The translations under genes and the position numbers were made by a program. Shown piece by piece: positions 25,001 through 38,300 of a stretch of DNA of 64,000 bases (positions within the stretch are counted from its first letter, which is position 1; the number at the start of each line of letters is the position of its first letter). The stretch is taken from positions 92,032 through 156,031 of the forward strand of contig SSBO01000012.1 in NCBI GenBank assembly GCA_005281725.1, read 5' to 3'. Below the pieces are notes generated by a model. That model saw only the letters and a list, made by a program, of their open reading frames with translations, searched no databases and was not told where the DNA came from. The DNA is from Wuchereria bancrofti. Its lineage: Eukaryota > Nematoda > Chromadorea > Rhabditida > Onchocercidae.

Positions 25001-27393
25001 TGAGAATAATAGATTAAAAATAATTGTTAAATTTTAGCTGTCATTTCAAATTAATTACTTGAATTTTCAATTCATTACTATTTCTTTTTAATGAAAAATT
25101 TATTCTGTAAAGAAGTTTGTCATTTTTAAAAATTTGATAATTATAGATGATGGCTTAATGCAATGTAAAAATGATCATTTAAATTTTAATGGCAATAGAA
25201 TTTTATGAAATTTGAGACTGATAATTGGTTGCTAATTATTAAAATTAAAATTTTCAATGTATATTTTATGTCTTTGAATATGGCTTATTCATGTTATTTT
25301 AGGAAAACATACCATAATAAAATATTAATTTTGGAATTATTCTGATATGTTTAATAAAACTTTCACATTTTATATGTTACAATATTTTGAGTAACACAAA
25401 CTTACGTGAAAATTCAACGTTTTCTTCACGTCGAATAGATGGACCACGATGCATTCGATGTAAATGTTTAGCAAGTGCAAATAAGCTAAATACTGTTTTT
25501 ATATTACGACCTTCATAAATATCTACGGTATCCGGAATTAAAACCTAAAAACCGCGTAATAATTAAAATAATAATAATAATAATGATGGTAATAATAGCA
25601 ATAATAATAGTAATAATAATAATGGTAATAATAATAGTAATGATAATAATTGCTATAAATAGATAACAAATGGAATAATTATTGATTTGAAATGATAATC
25701 AATTATGGCTAATAAATTATTAATGCATTTTAAATTCAATATATTATCATTAAAAAAAAAATGAAGAAAAAACTATGCTATTTATACTACGCAATTATAA
25801 TTATTTTAACAAAAAATTCAACTATAATTTATTAAATTATTCAATTGTAATTTATTGAAATAAAAGATTAAATGAAAAATTTCTACATTTAAATCAAAAA
25901 TAATTAGCAAATAAACCTCGGGAAAATGAATACTTCTTATTGCATCTTTCCATAAACTAATATTATCAGTGTGACGATAGCAACATATTTGTCCATTCGT
26001 ATAGAAATGATTCTAAAAATTTTGTAAAATACATTCTTAAAATAATGTCAAAAATTTTTTAGGTAATAAAAATTATATAATAATTATTATAATAAAAATA
26101 AAAAAAGGATTTTTTTTTGTTTCAAAAGAAAAAGGAAAAAAATCGATAATTTGATTGATCAATTATATAATTTTTTTAAAACAAATACAATTAATTAATT
26201 ATAACCTGATCAATATCAAAAATTTTTGATAATGGTACAATATGTGGCGCAAATGTATGCGCAAGACGAGCTAGCAATACACCATTGGATAAATTATGCT
26301 CAAATTCCATTTCATTTGCAATATTATTTAATTGAAGGTATTCTTTCAACCAACTACAATATATTGAAATTAATTAATTTTGTAGTTATTTCAAATTAGT
26401 TGAAGTAATTGAAAAAAAAATAATAATTAAATGAAAATGATAATTGAAAGTAGTGAACTGAAGAAAAAGGAAAGTTATAACAAATTTCTAAAATTATTTT
26501 AACAACCTTTTTGAATGCGTATGAGCAAATGAAATATTGGAAAATTTTTTTAACATAAATCATTAAAATTTATATGAAATAAAAAAAAAAAAAACATAAA
26601 TCGTCAAAAATTTATAAAAGTAATTTTTTCCTTAATAACACACACATATCAGTAATATTTCTATTTTTTTCAAAATCATTTTTTTTGTTTTTTTTTGAAA
26701 TGAATAATTACAATGTTAATTGTTAAATAATACATTGTATGGAAATTTTTTTTAAATCAGATACTCAACAATTCAAATGAAATATTCTTAAATTATTAAG
26801 CTGAAATCTTCAAAATTAAAAACTTTTTTTTACATCTTTTAATTGATTTAATAAAAAATTTTAGCAAAAATTTTGTCTTTTCATCCTTTTATTATTTTTT
26901 CAACTACTGTAAAAATTATCAAAATTTGAATTTAGTAACAAAAAAAAGTTAAAATGCCTTACTTTCTTACTTCATTTAATCGTAACAAATATTCATATAC
27001 TCTTTCATTTTCTCGTTTTTCATCCAATTTTTCCATTGTATATGACGAATTGATGTTTAATGGTTCAATATGTGATGGATTTATTTTATCAGTAAATTGA
27101 TAAGATTTGATATTCTTACTATCATCTGATAATTGTAAATTTCTTGATAGTATGACGGATTGACTATCATTATTATTAACAATTTCATTTACATCTTTAT
27201 CATCCATTGATTGGATATAATTATCACTGGAATGGGCAAATGATAATGTTTCATTATCATTATTATAGCTTAGTTGAATTATCTTTCCTCCAGTAATAGT
27301 TGCCATTGTTGTTGTCATTGTTGTTGTCATTGTTGTTGTCGTTGTTGCTGTCGTTGTTGTTGTCATTATAGGACTGTAAATAATTCCATTCAT
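13093..27393 (-). CDS. IQGAP-family scaffold protein (pes-7-like)
   Basis: Twenty-three exons join in one frame (27393-26963, 26353-26206, 26012-25917, 25544-25406, 24838-24687, 24309-24144, 22682-22476, 21879-21728, 21509-21363, 20932-20794, 20338-20252, 19978-19857, 19653-19467, 18968-18788, 18330-18070, 17605-17521, 16701-16540, 15852-15785, 15501-15342, 14976-14834, 14556-14416, 13749-13635, 13236-13093), giving about 1210 aa. Order: Thr-rich N-terminus, calponin-homology domain (about 125-262; RHTDNISLWKDAI, DTVDIYEGRN), IQGAP repeats, one IQ motif (KIQQWWKKR, about 580), coiled segment, GAP-related domain (about 690-1030; PVYSYGISNREMSLL) and part of the RasGAP C-terminal domain. IQGAPs bind actin through CH and Cdc42/Rac through the GAP-related domain, at the cortex and in cytokinesis. 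Compared with human IQGAP1 (1657 aa) it has fewer IQ motifs, no recognised WW domain, a degenerate GAP core and no final 100 or so residues. The start ATG is the first in exon 1; a further upstream exon is possible. Confidence 0.92.
17126..17471. repeat. 30-bp minisatellite in IQGAP intron, about 12 units
   Basis: About twelve units of CAAAGATTCTGAATC plus a variable half (TTCATATCATAAGAC-like). From 17156 to 17395 there are eight units of exactly 30 bp; the first unit is 31 bp and the last ones shrink to about 25. On the + strand, one frame is open from 17112 to the stop at 17526-17528 and reads as a 10-residue repeat of the form KDSESSYHKT. It lies in the intron between the IQGAP exons 17605-17521 and 16701-16540, antisense to the gene. 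Confidence 0.9.
20978..20999. repeat. 22-bp perfect palindrome in IQGAP intron
   Basis: TTCTTTTTGTT followed directly by its reverse complement AACAAAAAGAA. It sits about 45 nt upstream (in gene orientation) of the exon encoding the IQ motif, in an otherwise plain AT-rich intron. Confidence 0.7.
22009..22176. repeat. Direct repeat pair of about 60 bp in IQGAP intron
   Basis: Two copies of GTGATATGATAAAGATATTAG with matching flanks (GATAA-TCCAACT before, ATGCA-TTA after) lie about 105 bp apart, near 22010-22070 and 22114-22176, with roughly a dozen differences. This suggests an old local duplication within the intron between exons 22682-22476 and 21879-21728. Confidence 0.7.
23833..24112. repeat. 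73-74-bp tandem repeat, 4 copies, in IQGAP intron
   Basis: Copies begin at 23833, 23907, 23980 and 24054. Each contains GATAATTTGATAATTTAATA, then TCATTGCATCTATTTTACATTC and TTTTTAATAATTTGAG. The fourth lost about 16 bp around the TTTACATTCACTTATC segment. Near-identity implies recent expansion. The array ends about 30 bp from the exon 24309-24144. Confidence 0.9.
27303..27366 (-). repeat. Coding 12-bp repeat giving Thr-rich tract
   Basis: Repeats of ACAACAACAATG-type units (on the gene strand) near the IQGAP start encode alternating Thr and Met/Ala (TTTMTTTMATIT), residues about 10-33. Such a tract is not part of any IQGAP domain and is likely length-polymorphic. Confidence 0.8.
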
Positions 27394-30300
27394 TTAAATG
27401 AATGAAATTGCTAAAATAATTATAGTAAATTAAGGATTAATACAACAAAAGAGTAATATAGTAAATATGTAAAATTTGATATTATTGAAGTAATAAATTG
27501 CATCAAATTACGAATTATTTCAAATTAAACTAAAAAAGTATAATTATATTTTTTGAATTATTCAAATTAAACTAAAAAAAGAATACTTACATTTTTCATA
27601 TTCGCTTTTTTTGTTTATTTAAAAAAAAAGAAAAAGGATTAAAAATTAATTGCACAACATATTGCTAATCCAGTTTGTATGAAAAAAAAATGACTTAATT
27701 TTTTTTTTTAAGAAATGAAATTATTTTAAGAGGAAGAAAAAAGTTATTCAAATGTTTACTTTAATTATTAAAGTTACACATTACTAAATTTCGTAAAGCG
27801 TTACTTATTATTATTGCCTAATTAATAGATATTTATTTCACATCTTCTTATTTCATTTTAAGTCGCATTAAGATTTAATTCATCAGTCTAATTTTATACA
27901 TAATTGTAATTTGCTTCAGATTCATTTCATATACAATAATCAAAAGGAATGAAATGAAATGAAATGAATTGAAATAATGATTATTTATCTAAGATTTTCT
28001 TTACTTTTTTCATAAATTTTTTAATTACCAATGTTGCAATAAATGTGAAAAAATTTATGCAAAGATTATAAACACACACAAAAGAAAGAAGAAAAACAAA
28101 AAAAAAAATAGTTTTTACAAATTCATAAAAAAAAACAAATAAAATTATAAAAATTCACAAAAACGAAAAAATTGAAATAAGAAAAAAGAATAGTAAAAAA
28201 AAATTTCTTTTTTCTCTTTCATTTTCAAATGAAAGAAAAGAAGATATGCTTTGCTAAAATTACAAATGAAATGGAAATGATAACATTTACCATTGATAAT
28301 GAATGAATGGATGATTACTTAGCACTGATAACGAATATATTACGATTCTAAATCAAATCAGATTTGTCCTTTTTCAAACAACAATGATAAAAGAAATAAA
28401 ATAGAAAAGTGGTAAATAAGCTATTAAAAAATACAAAAAGTTATTTTAAAAAAATGATAAGAATATTTCATATTTGTCATATAAAATATTCCTTCCAATG
28501 TTTAAATTTGAGAAATCAATCATTCAACCATCCTTTCATTTTACTAAAAAAAAAAAAAAAAAAGGAAGAGGACAGAAAATTCATACTTTTCGTCAACGAT
28601 CAAACAAATGAATGCAAATATTCATTATCTCTTATTAACATTTTTCATCTTTCCTTTTCCTTTTTTCTTCTTCTCTTTCTCTCTTTCCTTATATATTTTA
28701 AACAAATGATTCATCGTTATATCATAATCATTTATCACTATTATTATTATTATTACTATGATTATTATATATTATTTATTTATTATTATTATCATACAGT
28801 ATTTATTTATTATTATTATTGTCATATATTATATTATTATTACATATCATTTATTATTGCTATTATCATTATTATTATATATCATATATATTATTTATAT
28901 TATTACATATATTATCATTATTTATTATTATTATTAATTACTATTATTAATCTATTAATTATAACGCTTTTTGTTTCTCTTATTTTCATGTAATTTTATA
29001 TAACAAAAATCATTTTTTTGTTAATTATTGGTATTTATATATTATTTAACTTTTTTTATTTAAATTATTTTTTTTTAATCAATCATTTCATTAGCTATTG
29101 ACATATTTATTTATTACTTAACTTTTTTATTTATATTATTTTCTTACTGCTTATTTAAATTAATTTTATTCACTTTTTTGTTCGCTTATTTTTTCTTTAT
29201 AAATGATAATTTTATTTGAAAAGTAATCATTAACTTCAATCAATTTTATTTGCGTGTGGTTGTTTAAAAATAAACAAAAAAATTGTTTCTTTCACTTAAT
29301 TTTTAATCCCTCAAAGTTTTAAACATTCCACACATAAAATCAATAAATTTTAAACTAAAATTTGAAAATTTTCTATTTTTTTTTCGGTACATTCAAAAAA
29401 AAAAAGTATACATATATATATAAGATGAGAACAATATTTCTTCATTTTTTTCTTTAGCAATGAAAACTTTTCATTTCATCTTTTCTCGATCCTTCTATTT
29501 CATCTGTATATTGAGAATAATTGTTGATACTTTATAATATTGTTATCATATAAGAAAGTCTAAATTAATTAATTGTGATATATCATTTATTAATCGTAAT
29601 TATTAATCGTAAATTATGCCAATATTAATATCAATTATTCTAATCCATTTATTAATATTAATATTCTAATTCATTTGGTAGATGTAACTTGATAGATTAG
29701 ATAGGATTATTTGATAAATTTAAATTAAATATTACAATATTTTAATATTAAATTTTGCAATCATTTCATTCCTCTCTCAAATTAATTCAAATGTATTGAA
29801 ATGTTACTGAAAAAATTATCACATGCAGTGATATGAAATTTCTTCCTTATCTCATTTTTTCATAGTTTAAATCATCTCTAATGAGCATTAAATATGTATT
29901 TTATATATTTTAAATACGTATTTTATACTTCATTTAAATATGTATTTGACATATTTATTTTAAATTAACTATCAACAATTAATAAATATAACTTTTTTTT
30001 TCATCCGAAATAATATTTTAATTTTTCGTTTTCAAATTTAATATCTAGTTTTTAAAATCTTTCAGCAATTACTTTTTACACTTATTTGTTATATTAAATT
30101 AAGCGTAAATGTAAATATTTATACTCGTACGTACGTGTGTCTCTATGCATGTATATGCTTGCATAAGTCTTAATTGTTGGATGTGTCTGCTTGCATAACG
30201 CTGTATATGCGAGTAAATATGCATTTGTGGCTGTTTCTATGTATTTGTGCGTGTCTGTGTCTATGTGTATGTGTGTGTGTGTGTGTATTAGTGCGTGTGT

Positions 30301-30805
30301 GCGTGCGTATGTGTGTGTGCGTGTGTATATGTGTATGCAGCTGTGAATGCGTATGCGTAAACTTTCGTATTTACGTATATACGTGTATGTGTATAATGCA
30401 CACAAGCTTATGCACCAATCAGTATGCGAGAATAAAAATATTTTCAAATGTATCTCCCTGCTCGTATGATGTTTACATCACTTTGATGTATGGTTCCTAT
30501 CACTTCAAACTTATTCTATCACCCTTCATCGGTTTTTTCTCTTTTTTTTTCAAGCAGGGAAGACTTCGCAAGACGTTCCTTAGCCTTTCATTAGTTTAGA
30601 AAGGAAAAACGACGATAATAAAGAGATAGCATAATGCTTTGGGAGGGAGAAATAGTGATATAAAGAAATATGATCAACATAAAATGTTTAAGATCTTTCA
30701 CTTCAATTAATTAATTAATAAAATAAATAAATTAAATTAAGGTAAGTGATGAAATAATTAATAAATTGTTTAGGCTAATATTATTAACTGCTTTATTGTT
30801 AAATT

Positions 30806-30836
<31 letters not shown>

Positions 30837-32310
30837 ATATATTTTTTTGTTCAGTTATTTTTTTCTTTAATATTCTATGCATTATTTTCAATATTTTATT
30901 GCTTAGAGTAAAATTAATTACCTTTGCACACTTGCTGATTTTTTATTTTTTTATTACCTTATATTTACTCCAATTTTTCCAATAATTTTTTAATTTCCAA
31001 TTTTATTTTTTGTTTTTCTTCCTCATTTCCAATTTTATGTGATGTGTGATTTTAGCTATCTTTATTACAAAAATTTTCAAAATATTTTAGTATTGTTTGC
31101 AATTTTTCTATTTATTTTGGAAATATTTTAGCGTTTTTTTTCCTTTTTGGAAAATATTTTCGTTTTTTTGGTTTTTTTTCCAGCGCTTCATTGTTTTTTA
31201 ATATTTTTATTATTTTGAAATCACATATCTCTTCAATTCTTTTTTTTTTTTTAATATTCCGCTACTTTCTAATTTGAGCCTTTCAAGAAGCATAATTTTA
31301 TTAAATTAATACTTTCATTAATTGATTATCTCAATTTTCGGTTTTTTTTTAATTCCAAATGTTTGTAAAAGATTAAAAATTACAAACCAAATAATAAATA
31401 ATGAACAAATTACTATCACTTATCTTTCATAGTATAAATTCTATCATTAAAAAATAACAATAATTTATAATATAATGAAATGTTACCATTTTAATTGTAA
31501 GAAAACGAATAATATTAATAATTAAACTGTAATAACTGAACTAAAATGATAATTAAACTATGATAATAATTAAATAATAATAATTAAACTACTAATTAAC
31601 AGTGATTATTGGAAAAAGAAATAGAATGATAGAAAAAACAGGAAAATTTTCAATTTTGATTGAGAAGTTCCTCTTTCTTCATTTATTTTTCTTCCTTCTT
31701 TCCTCTTTTTCATTTCCTTTCATTCTCTATTTATCCCTTCTTTCTTTCCTACTTCTGCATTGATTGATAATCTAATTTTTAATTTTTGATTTTTGATCTT
31801 AATCAGTTTTATAATCGTTACATTATATATGCATTAATTAAATTACTAAATTTTCAATGATTATTCTGAAATTACATTTTTGTTTTTCAGAAATCATTTA
31901 TGAGTGTATAATTTGTGTTTTTTTTTTTATATTTTACAATTAGTTCTTTTCTAAAATTTATATTTACAAACAATTGAAATTATTATTACATGCGATTTGT
32001 GATTTTTCAATATTGTATCGTTAGATATTCGGAATTTAATCATTTTGTAAAAAAAAAAAAGAAACACTTATAAAACTAACTTTTATCATTGAAATTTATA
32101 TTTTGAAAAAAATTGAGATGTTACGATAAATTAAAATTTCCAAATTATAATTAAATGATCTCTTATGATATCATCCTATTCATATTATATTATAGCTAAA
32201 AGTCTATTTATGATATTATACTAAACTATTAATCTTACAGCAATCTTTTCTTAAATTTACATTTATGCAAAATTTATTTAAAAAAAAATTTGAATTTTTA
32301 AATTATTTTT
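27394..32310. other. Divergent intergenic region upstream of IQGAP and GPDH
   Basis: About 4.9 kb between two divergently transcribed genes. It is extremely AT-rich, with an (ATT)n block at about 28736-28960, a (GT)n microsatellite block at about 30120-30400 and a (CT)n run at about 30808-30832. Long frames here are repeat-encoded. No third gene is supportable. Promoters of both flanking genes should lie at its ends, but I see no diagnostic element. Confidence 0.55.
30240..30345. repeat. (GT)n microsatellite
   Basis: GTGTGTGTGTGTGT core at about 30268-30288, flanked by GTGCGTGTGTGCGTGCGTATG variants. Alternating purine-pyrimidine sequence that could adopt Z-DNA; it produces a spurious Cys/Val-rich frame. 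Confidence 0.85.
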
Positions 32311-32315
32311 TTCAG
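32311..32315 (+). promoter_or_regulatory. Candidate 5'-UTR splice or trans-splice acceptor (TTTTTTTCAG)
   Basis: ATTTTTTTCAG ends 41 nt upstream of the dehydrogenase ATG and matches the worm 3' splice consensus. It could receive a spliced leader or close a 5'-UTR intron. No coding sequence upstream supports an earlier protein start. Confidence 0.4.
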
Positions 32316-32319
32316 GTTT

Positions 32320-32339
32320 GGAACAATTATAATTGTTCC
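32320..32339. promoter_or_regulatory. 20-bp perfect palindrome in GPDH 5' UTR
   Basis: GGAACAATTA followed by its exact reverse complement TAATTGTTCC, ending 17 nt before the ATG and lying just after the candidate acceptor. It could be a dimeric transcription-factor site or a short hairpin close to the mRNA 5' end. Chance cannot be excluded. Confidence 0.45.
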
Positions 32340-32356
32340 ATTATTAGAATAACGTA

Positions 32357-35300
32357 ATGGTATCATGGCATAATAAAATATTTTCTTCTACTAGTCTACG
32401 ACGTTTGCTAATTATTGGTGGTAGTGGTGTAGCAATTACTGCAGCATTTTCACTATTACAAATTGATTTAAATGGTTCAACACGTTTTCGTACAGTTTTG
32501 GTAAATTATTTTAAAAAGGCGAAAGAAAAACCATTTTTTACAATTTGTTAAAAATTTAATTCCAATAAAAAGAAAAAAAAAATAATTTTTCTTTTAAAAT
32601 GATTAAACTTTTTATTCATGAAAATTTGAATTAATCGTATAATAATAATTGACATTGTATGCCTATTTAAGCTAATATTTCAGAAAGTTTTTAATTTTTC
32701 AAATTTAATTTTGTTTGTTTTAATGGAAATATTCATTACAGGCGGATAATGGTGATATTCATAGCCAACTTAACAAGCGAATTTCTGGGCGATTGCCTAC
32801 ACGAAAAGATTTAATTAACGTAAGTTTTAGTCATTAATACATCGAAATGAGCCAAAACGCGATAAAATTTTTTTTTTTAAATAAAACATGAATTTTATTA
32901 TTTTCAAAAGTCGTTTAATTTTTTTTTTCTCATACTTTTATATAGTATTACTTATTGTTAATGTTACATATATAATTATATTATTAGCGAATGTTTCAAA
33001 TTTTTGTGTCAGTTATTCTTTATTGAATTTTTAAAAAATATTCTATTAATTTACTAACAAAAAAAAAAACCATAATTTTATTTGATTAGTCGCTTAAAAG
33101 TGACAAATTCGATGTCCTAGTAATTGGTGGCGGTGCTACTGGTGCCGGTGTTGCTTTGGATGCACAAACTCGAGGTATGAATAAATAAATCAGTTTGTAG
33201 GTAAATAAATTTTAAAAAATAAAAAATAGAACTAATTTATTTTATTTTTTTTCAGGAAAGGAAGAAGTTTGTATTTAAATGTTTGAAAACTTTTACTAAG
33301 TTTATATTTAAATGTTCGAAAAACTGTATCATGTAATCCAGTGTGCTATCGTTTTTTTTCTTGATAGAATTTTTTTGAACAGAATTTTTTTTTTTTTTTT
33401 TTGGATAGAATAGTGGGAAATTCCAAGAAAGTTAAGAGGTAAGCTAGATTAATTAATATTAATTTATTTTGTTCTTAATTTTTACATACTCATTATATAT
33501 CATTATTTATTTATCAATTTTTAATATAACACTACGATGAATATAATTTAGTTGATAATATGAACAGTTAGAGTTATTATTTGAGAATAAGAATGAATGA
33601 ATTTTGTCTATAAGCTTTTAGTTTTAATTAATTTTTTTTAAATGAGTTTTTTCAATTTTAGAAAAACAAGTTTTCTAGGTAAATTAATTGATATTACTAC
33701 ATTCGTTTCAAATTTATTTTCAAATGATTGAATTTTTTTTTTGCTTCAATGAAAATGAAATTTTATTCAAGATTTCATTTAATAATTAAATTTCATTCTC
33801 TAGATTTTTATTTAAGAATTAGAATTGTAATCTTTTTAAAAAAAATATATATATATTAAAAAAATTACAGGTCTTAAAACAGCCTTAGTTGAATTGGATG
33901 ATTTTTCGAGTGGTACAAGTTCACGAAGTACAAAATTGATACATGGCGGTGTACGTTATCTTCAAGCGGCAATATTTGGTTTAGATATTGAACAATATCG
34001 AATGGTTAAAGAAGCTTTATTCGAACGTGCTAATCTTATTCATTGTGCGCCACATCTATCATATCCATTACCAATTATGTTACCTATATATAAGTAGTTT
34101 TTTTTTTTATATAATACATTTGATTTCATCATTTTAACTTATTTTATCTAATTAATACATTTCTCATAAAGTTAATTAGGTTGATACAAAGAAGGAAATA
34201 AAAATATTGTATATATATATATATATATAGTTGAATTTTAAATGCAATTGTTAGTTTACTCATTTATTCTGTTTGTAAGAGTGAAGAATTTAAAAAAAAA
34301 AGTGTTGTAGTAAAATTAACCAAAAAATATACATTTCACTTCGTCATTTCAACTTATTTTATCTAATTAACAAGTTTTTTACAAAATTAATTAGGTTGAT
34401 ACAATGAAAGAAAAAAGAAAGAAATGATAATGTTGTATATATAGTTGAATTTTAAATGCAATTGTTAGTTTATTCGTTATATTCTGTTTGTAAGAGTGAA
34501 GAATTTTAAAAAAAGAACTATTGTAAGAAAATTAACCAAAAATTCATAGGAAATAATAAAGTTTGAATTTCATTCTAATAGACCATCTTACTTAGGCCTA
34601 GAAATATTATTACTTAAAAAGTATCGTGTGTCAATTACTTTATCGATCATTCTGATGTATGCTCTATCATATATGACTCTTACGCTATAAATATTTGTTT
34701 ACAATTTATTAAAAAACTTATGAATTACTTATGAATGTCTAAATTTAGTTTAGTTTACAGTTAGCTAAATTATGACATTGTAAAAAGATATAATTTTACA
34801 TCTATTTTATAATTTACATTTATTCTATATATTTTTAGGCTATGGCAAGTACCATACTATTGGTTAGGTATAAAAGCGTACGATATTGTTTCCGGTGGAC
34901 GAGTGTTAAAAAAATCTTATTATATAAATAAGACACAAGCACTGGAGCTTTTTCCGATGTTAAAAAAAGAATCATTAGTTGGTGCTTTGATGTATTATGA
35001 TGGTTAGTTGATTGGAATATTTAATTTTAAACAATTTTTTTTTTTGAAAACTTCGTTTTGAATTTAAATTCAAATATATTTAGTATTCTATTGTAGAATT
35101 AGCAAATGTAAAATGTTTATAATGAGTTTTTACAATTACATATGTGAATAATATAATAGTTCATTTTTATTTATTGCTTAAAAGAAATCGATAATTCAAT
35201 TAGCTAGTAGAATTTTACTATCAACTTTTATCATTTCAGGTCAACATAATGATTCTCGAATGAATATTGCAATAATTTTGTCCGCAATACGTCATGGTGC

Positions 35301-38300
35301 AAAAGCCGTAAATCATGTTAAAGTTAGCAAATTATTGAAAAATGCAGAAGGTATGGTATGCGGTGCTCACGTTACTGATACTGTAAGTTAAAATTTTGCA
35401 CATTTATTTAATCAGAATTGTCAAATTAGTATAAAACGAAATTTTTAACTCGAATATGAATTTAAATTAACCGATAAAAATATCAGTGCTAAATAAGTGC
35501 TTATAGAAAAATCATTCCTTGAACTTTTTTTTTTTTCAATTTGCACAATTTCTAATATATGAAGATGTCTTGTAGGATAATTGTTGCATTTGGTGGAAAA
35601 AATGATACAGATGAATTTAAAAAAGAAAAAATAAATAAATAAACAAAATTTAAATTAATTTCATTTTTAGTTAACTGGTGAAGAATGGAATGTTGAAGCT
35701 AAAGCTGTAGTAAATGCTACCGGTCCATTTACTGATTCAATTCGTTTAATGGCCGATCCAGATACTACACCAATATGTCAACCATCAGCTGGTGTTCATA
35801 TTGTTCTTCCTGGATATTACAGGTTAATTAGCTTTAAAAGCATTATAAATTAATATTATCTAACGATATTTGAGCAAAATTTGTTATTTTTAATAATTTT
35901 AGTAAACATTTTTTTCTCCATCATCTGATAATTCCATCTCTTGGCACCATCATTGCTACCAATTTTATTTTAAAATTATGTACTATAGTATAGTATATAA
36001 TTAAAAATTAAATATAGTATATAATATTTAAATGAATTATTATTAATCAAAATTTTAGTCCATCATCAACAGGATTGCTTGATCCTTCGACAAGTGATGG
36101 CCGTGTAATATTCTTCCTTCCATGGCAACGTATGACCGTAGCCGGAACAACTGATGCACCAGTACCACTTACTTTTCATCCATCTCCAAGTGATGTTGAC
36201 ATTGAATTTATTCTTCGAGAAATAAGAAGTTATCTTTCAAATGATGTTACCGGTACGAATTTTTCAAAATTTTTTTGATTGAATTTTACTTTTTAAATTT
36301 CAATTTGGCAAATTTTAACTGCTAGAAGTGTATTTTCAGTTCGCAGAGGTGATGTAATGAGTGCTTGGTCAGGTTTAAGGCCATTAGTAAGAGATCCTAA
36401 TAAAAAAGATACAAAATCATTGGCACGTAATCATGTCATTGAAGTGTCAAAAAGTGGATTAGTTACAATTGCAGGTTTGAAATTTTTCATCATTATTTAT
36501 CTTGATAAATAATTGCGCACTATTGTTGAAATTTGTCGAGAAATAACACTCTCTTATAAGTTTAACATCATTTTTATTAATAATTCTTTGACAAATTAAT
36601 TTAAAAATTTTAATTCATCTTTCTTTTTTTCTTTCTTTTTTTTTGCATTTTAGGCGGAAAATGGACAACATATAGGCATATGGCTGAAGAAGCAGTGGAT
36701 AAAGTGATTGAAGTTGCAAATTTACAACCAATACGAAAATGTGTTACAGCTGGATTATTACTTGAGGGAGCACATAACTGGGATCCATTATTACATATTC
36801 GTCTTGTGCAGGATTATGGTATCGATGAAGATGTATATTTTTTTCTTTTTTTTTTTTTGAAAAAAAAACTTTTGCTAATTTTTTTTTTTTAGTTTTACTA
36901 TAGTATTTATTGTTTAGAAAAGGTAGAGTATGAAAAATTTTTTTGCTGTGTATGTATTAATTTGATTGATTATTTTGAAAGTAACTTTTAGGTTGCACGA
37001 CATTTAGCTTCAACATATGGTGATAAAGCATTTGCAGTTGCTAGAATGTCAAAAATTACCGGAAAACGATGGCCAATTATTGGACATCGATTGCATTCAG
37101 AATTTCCTTATATTGAAGCTGAGGTTTTGTCTTTAAAAAATTTCTTTGTACAAGATTTATCCTTTCAATTAGTTATTTATTACTTTTTTTTTCTATAGAA
37201 TTATTTAAGAATACTGTTATCCGTGAGTTTTCTCACATTATTAGCTATTATTAAATCAATTTTATTTGATTAATTAGTTAGCTAATATTTTACTGTAATT
37301 TTTGAACTTAATAACAGGTAGCATTACAGGTGGAATATGCTGTGAAAGAATATGCATGTACTGCTATTGATGTAATTGCACGTCGTTTACGTTTAGCATT
37401 TCTAAATACATATGCAGCATATGAAGTGCTTGATAAAGTGGTTGATATAATGGGTAAAGAATTAAATTGGTCAGCAAAAGAGAAAAAGGTACATATATAT
37501 TCATTTGATAATGTTTTTTATTTCTTTTAAATCTTTTGAAAAGTTTAATTTAACATTGACAAGTAATAAATCATGCTATAAATATATATTTGAATATATT
37601 CAAATATATATTTCAAAATTTCTCGATAATAACAAAAAAAAAAAATTTTGCCAACTTTTTTATAATAGTCGAAAAAATCATTAAACTTTTTGTTTTTTTC
37701 TTCTTTGATATGAAATTCTTACTACAATTATTACCTATCACAAACAAAATTAATGGATTACATTTGATATATTATGCGTTATCAGATATTTGATAAATGC
37801 ATTAAATGAATTAATTGTAAAATTTATTTAACAGTATCATAAAGTAATTTATCATTCATTTTTCCTTATTCTTATATCATTTCATTTGATATTTCACATA
37901 GTATTCTGTTTCAGAATCAATTAAATTTGGCTCGAGAATTTATTGAAGTTGAAATGGGTCAAAATGCTCGTGAACATTCGCTTTCTACAGCACCATTAAG
38001 TTTAACAGCAGAAGAAATGCAAGCAGCACGTGAACGCTTTCGAACGTTAGATAAGGAAAATAAAGGACACGTAACATTAAATGATCTTAGACGTCATTTT
38101 CAAGTAATAATTTTATACTCTAATTTACATTTCTAAATTATTATATGCTATTGTTTGATGTAATTTTAGCATTTTTTTTTTAAAAAAAAATGTAATTATA
38201 CAAATAAATTTCTTTAAAAAAAATAGTTAAGTTAGGAAAATATTATCAACTTTCAATTATCATTATTTATTCTTGGTAGAAGTAATAGCAAATTTTTTGA

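Noticed and set aside
28409..28993. 194-codon + strand frame
   Set aside because: Its second half is Tyr/Ile runs from (ATT)n and its first half is Lys/Phe-rich AT DNA. There are no motifs and no splice-linked partners.
30094..30599. 117- and 141-codon frames on opposite strands
   Set aside because: Both are readings of one (GT)n microsatellite block.
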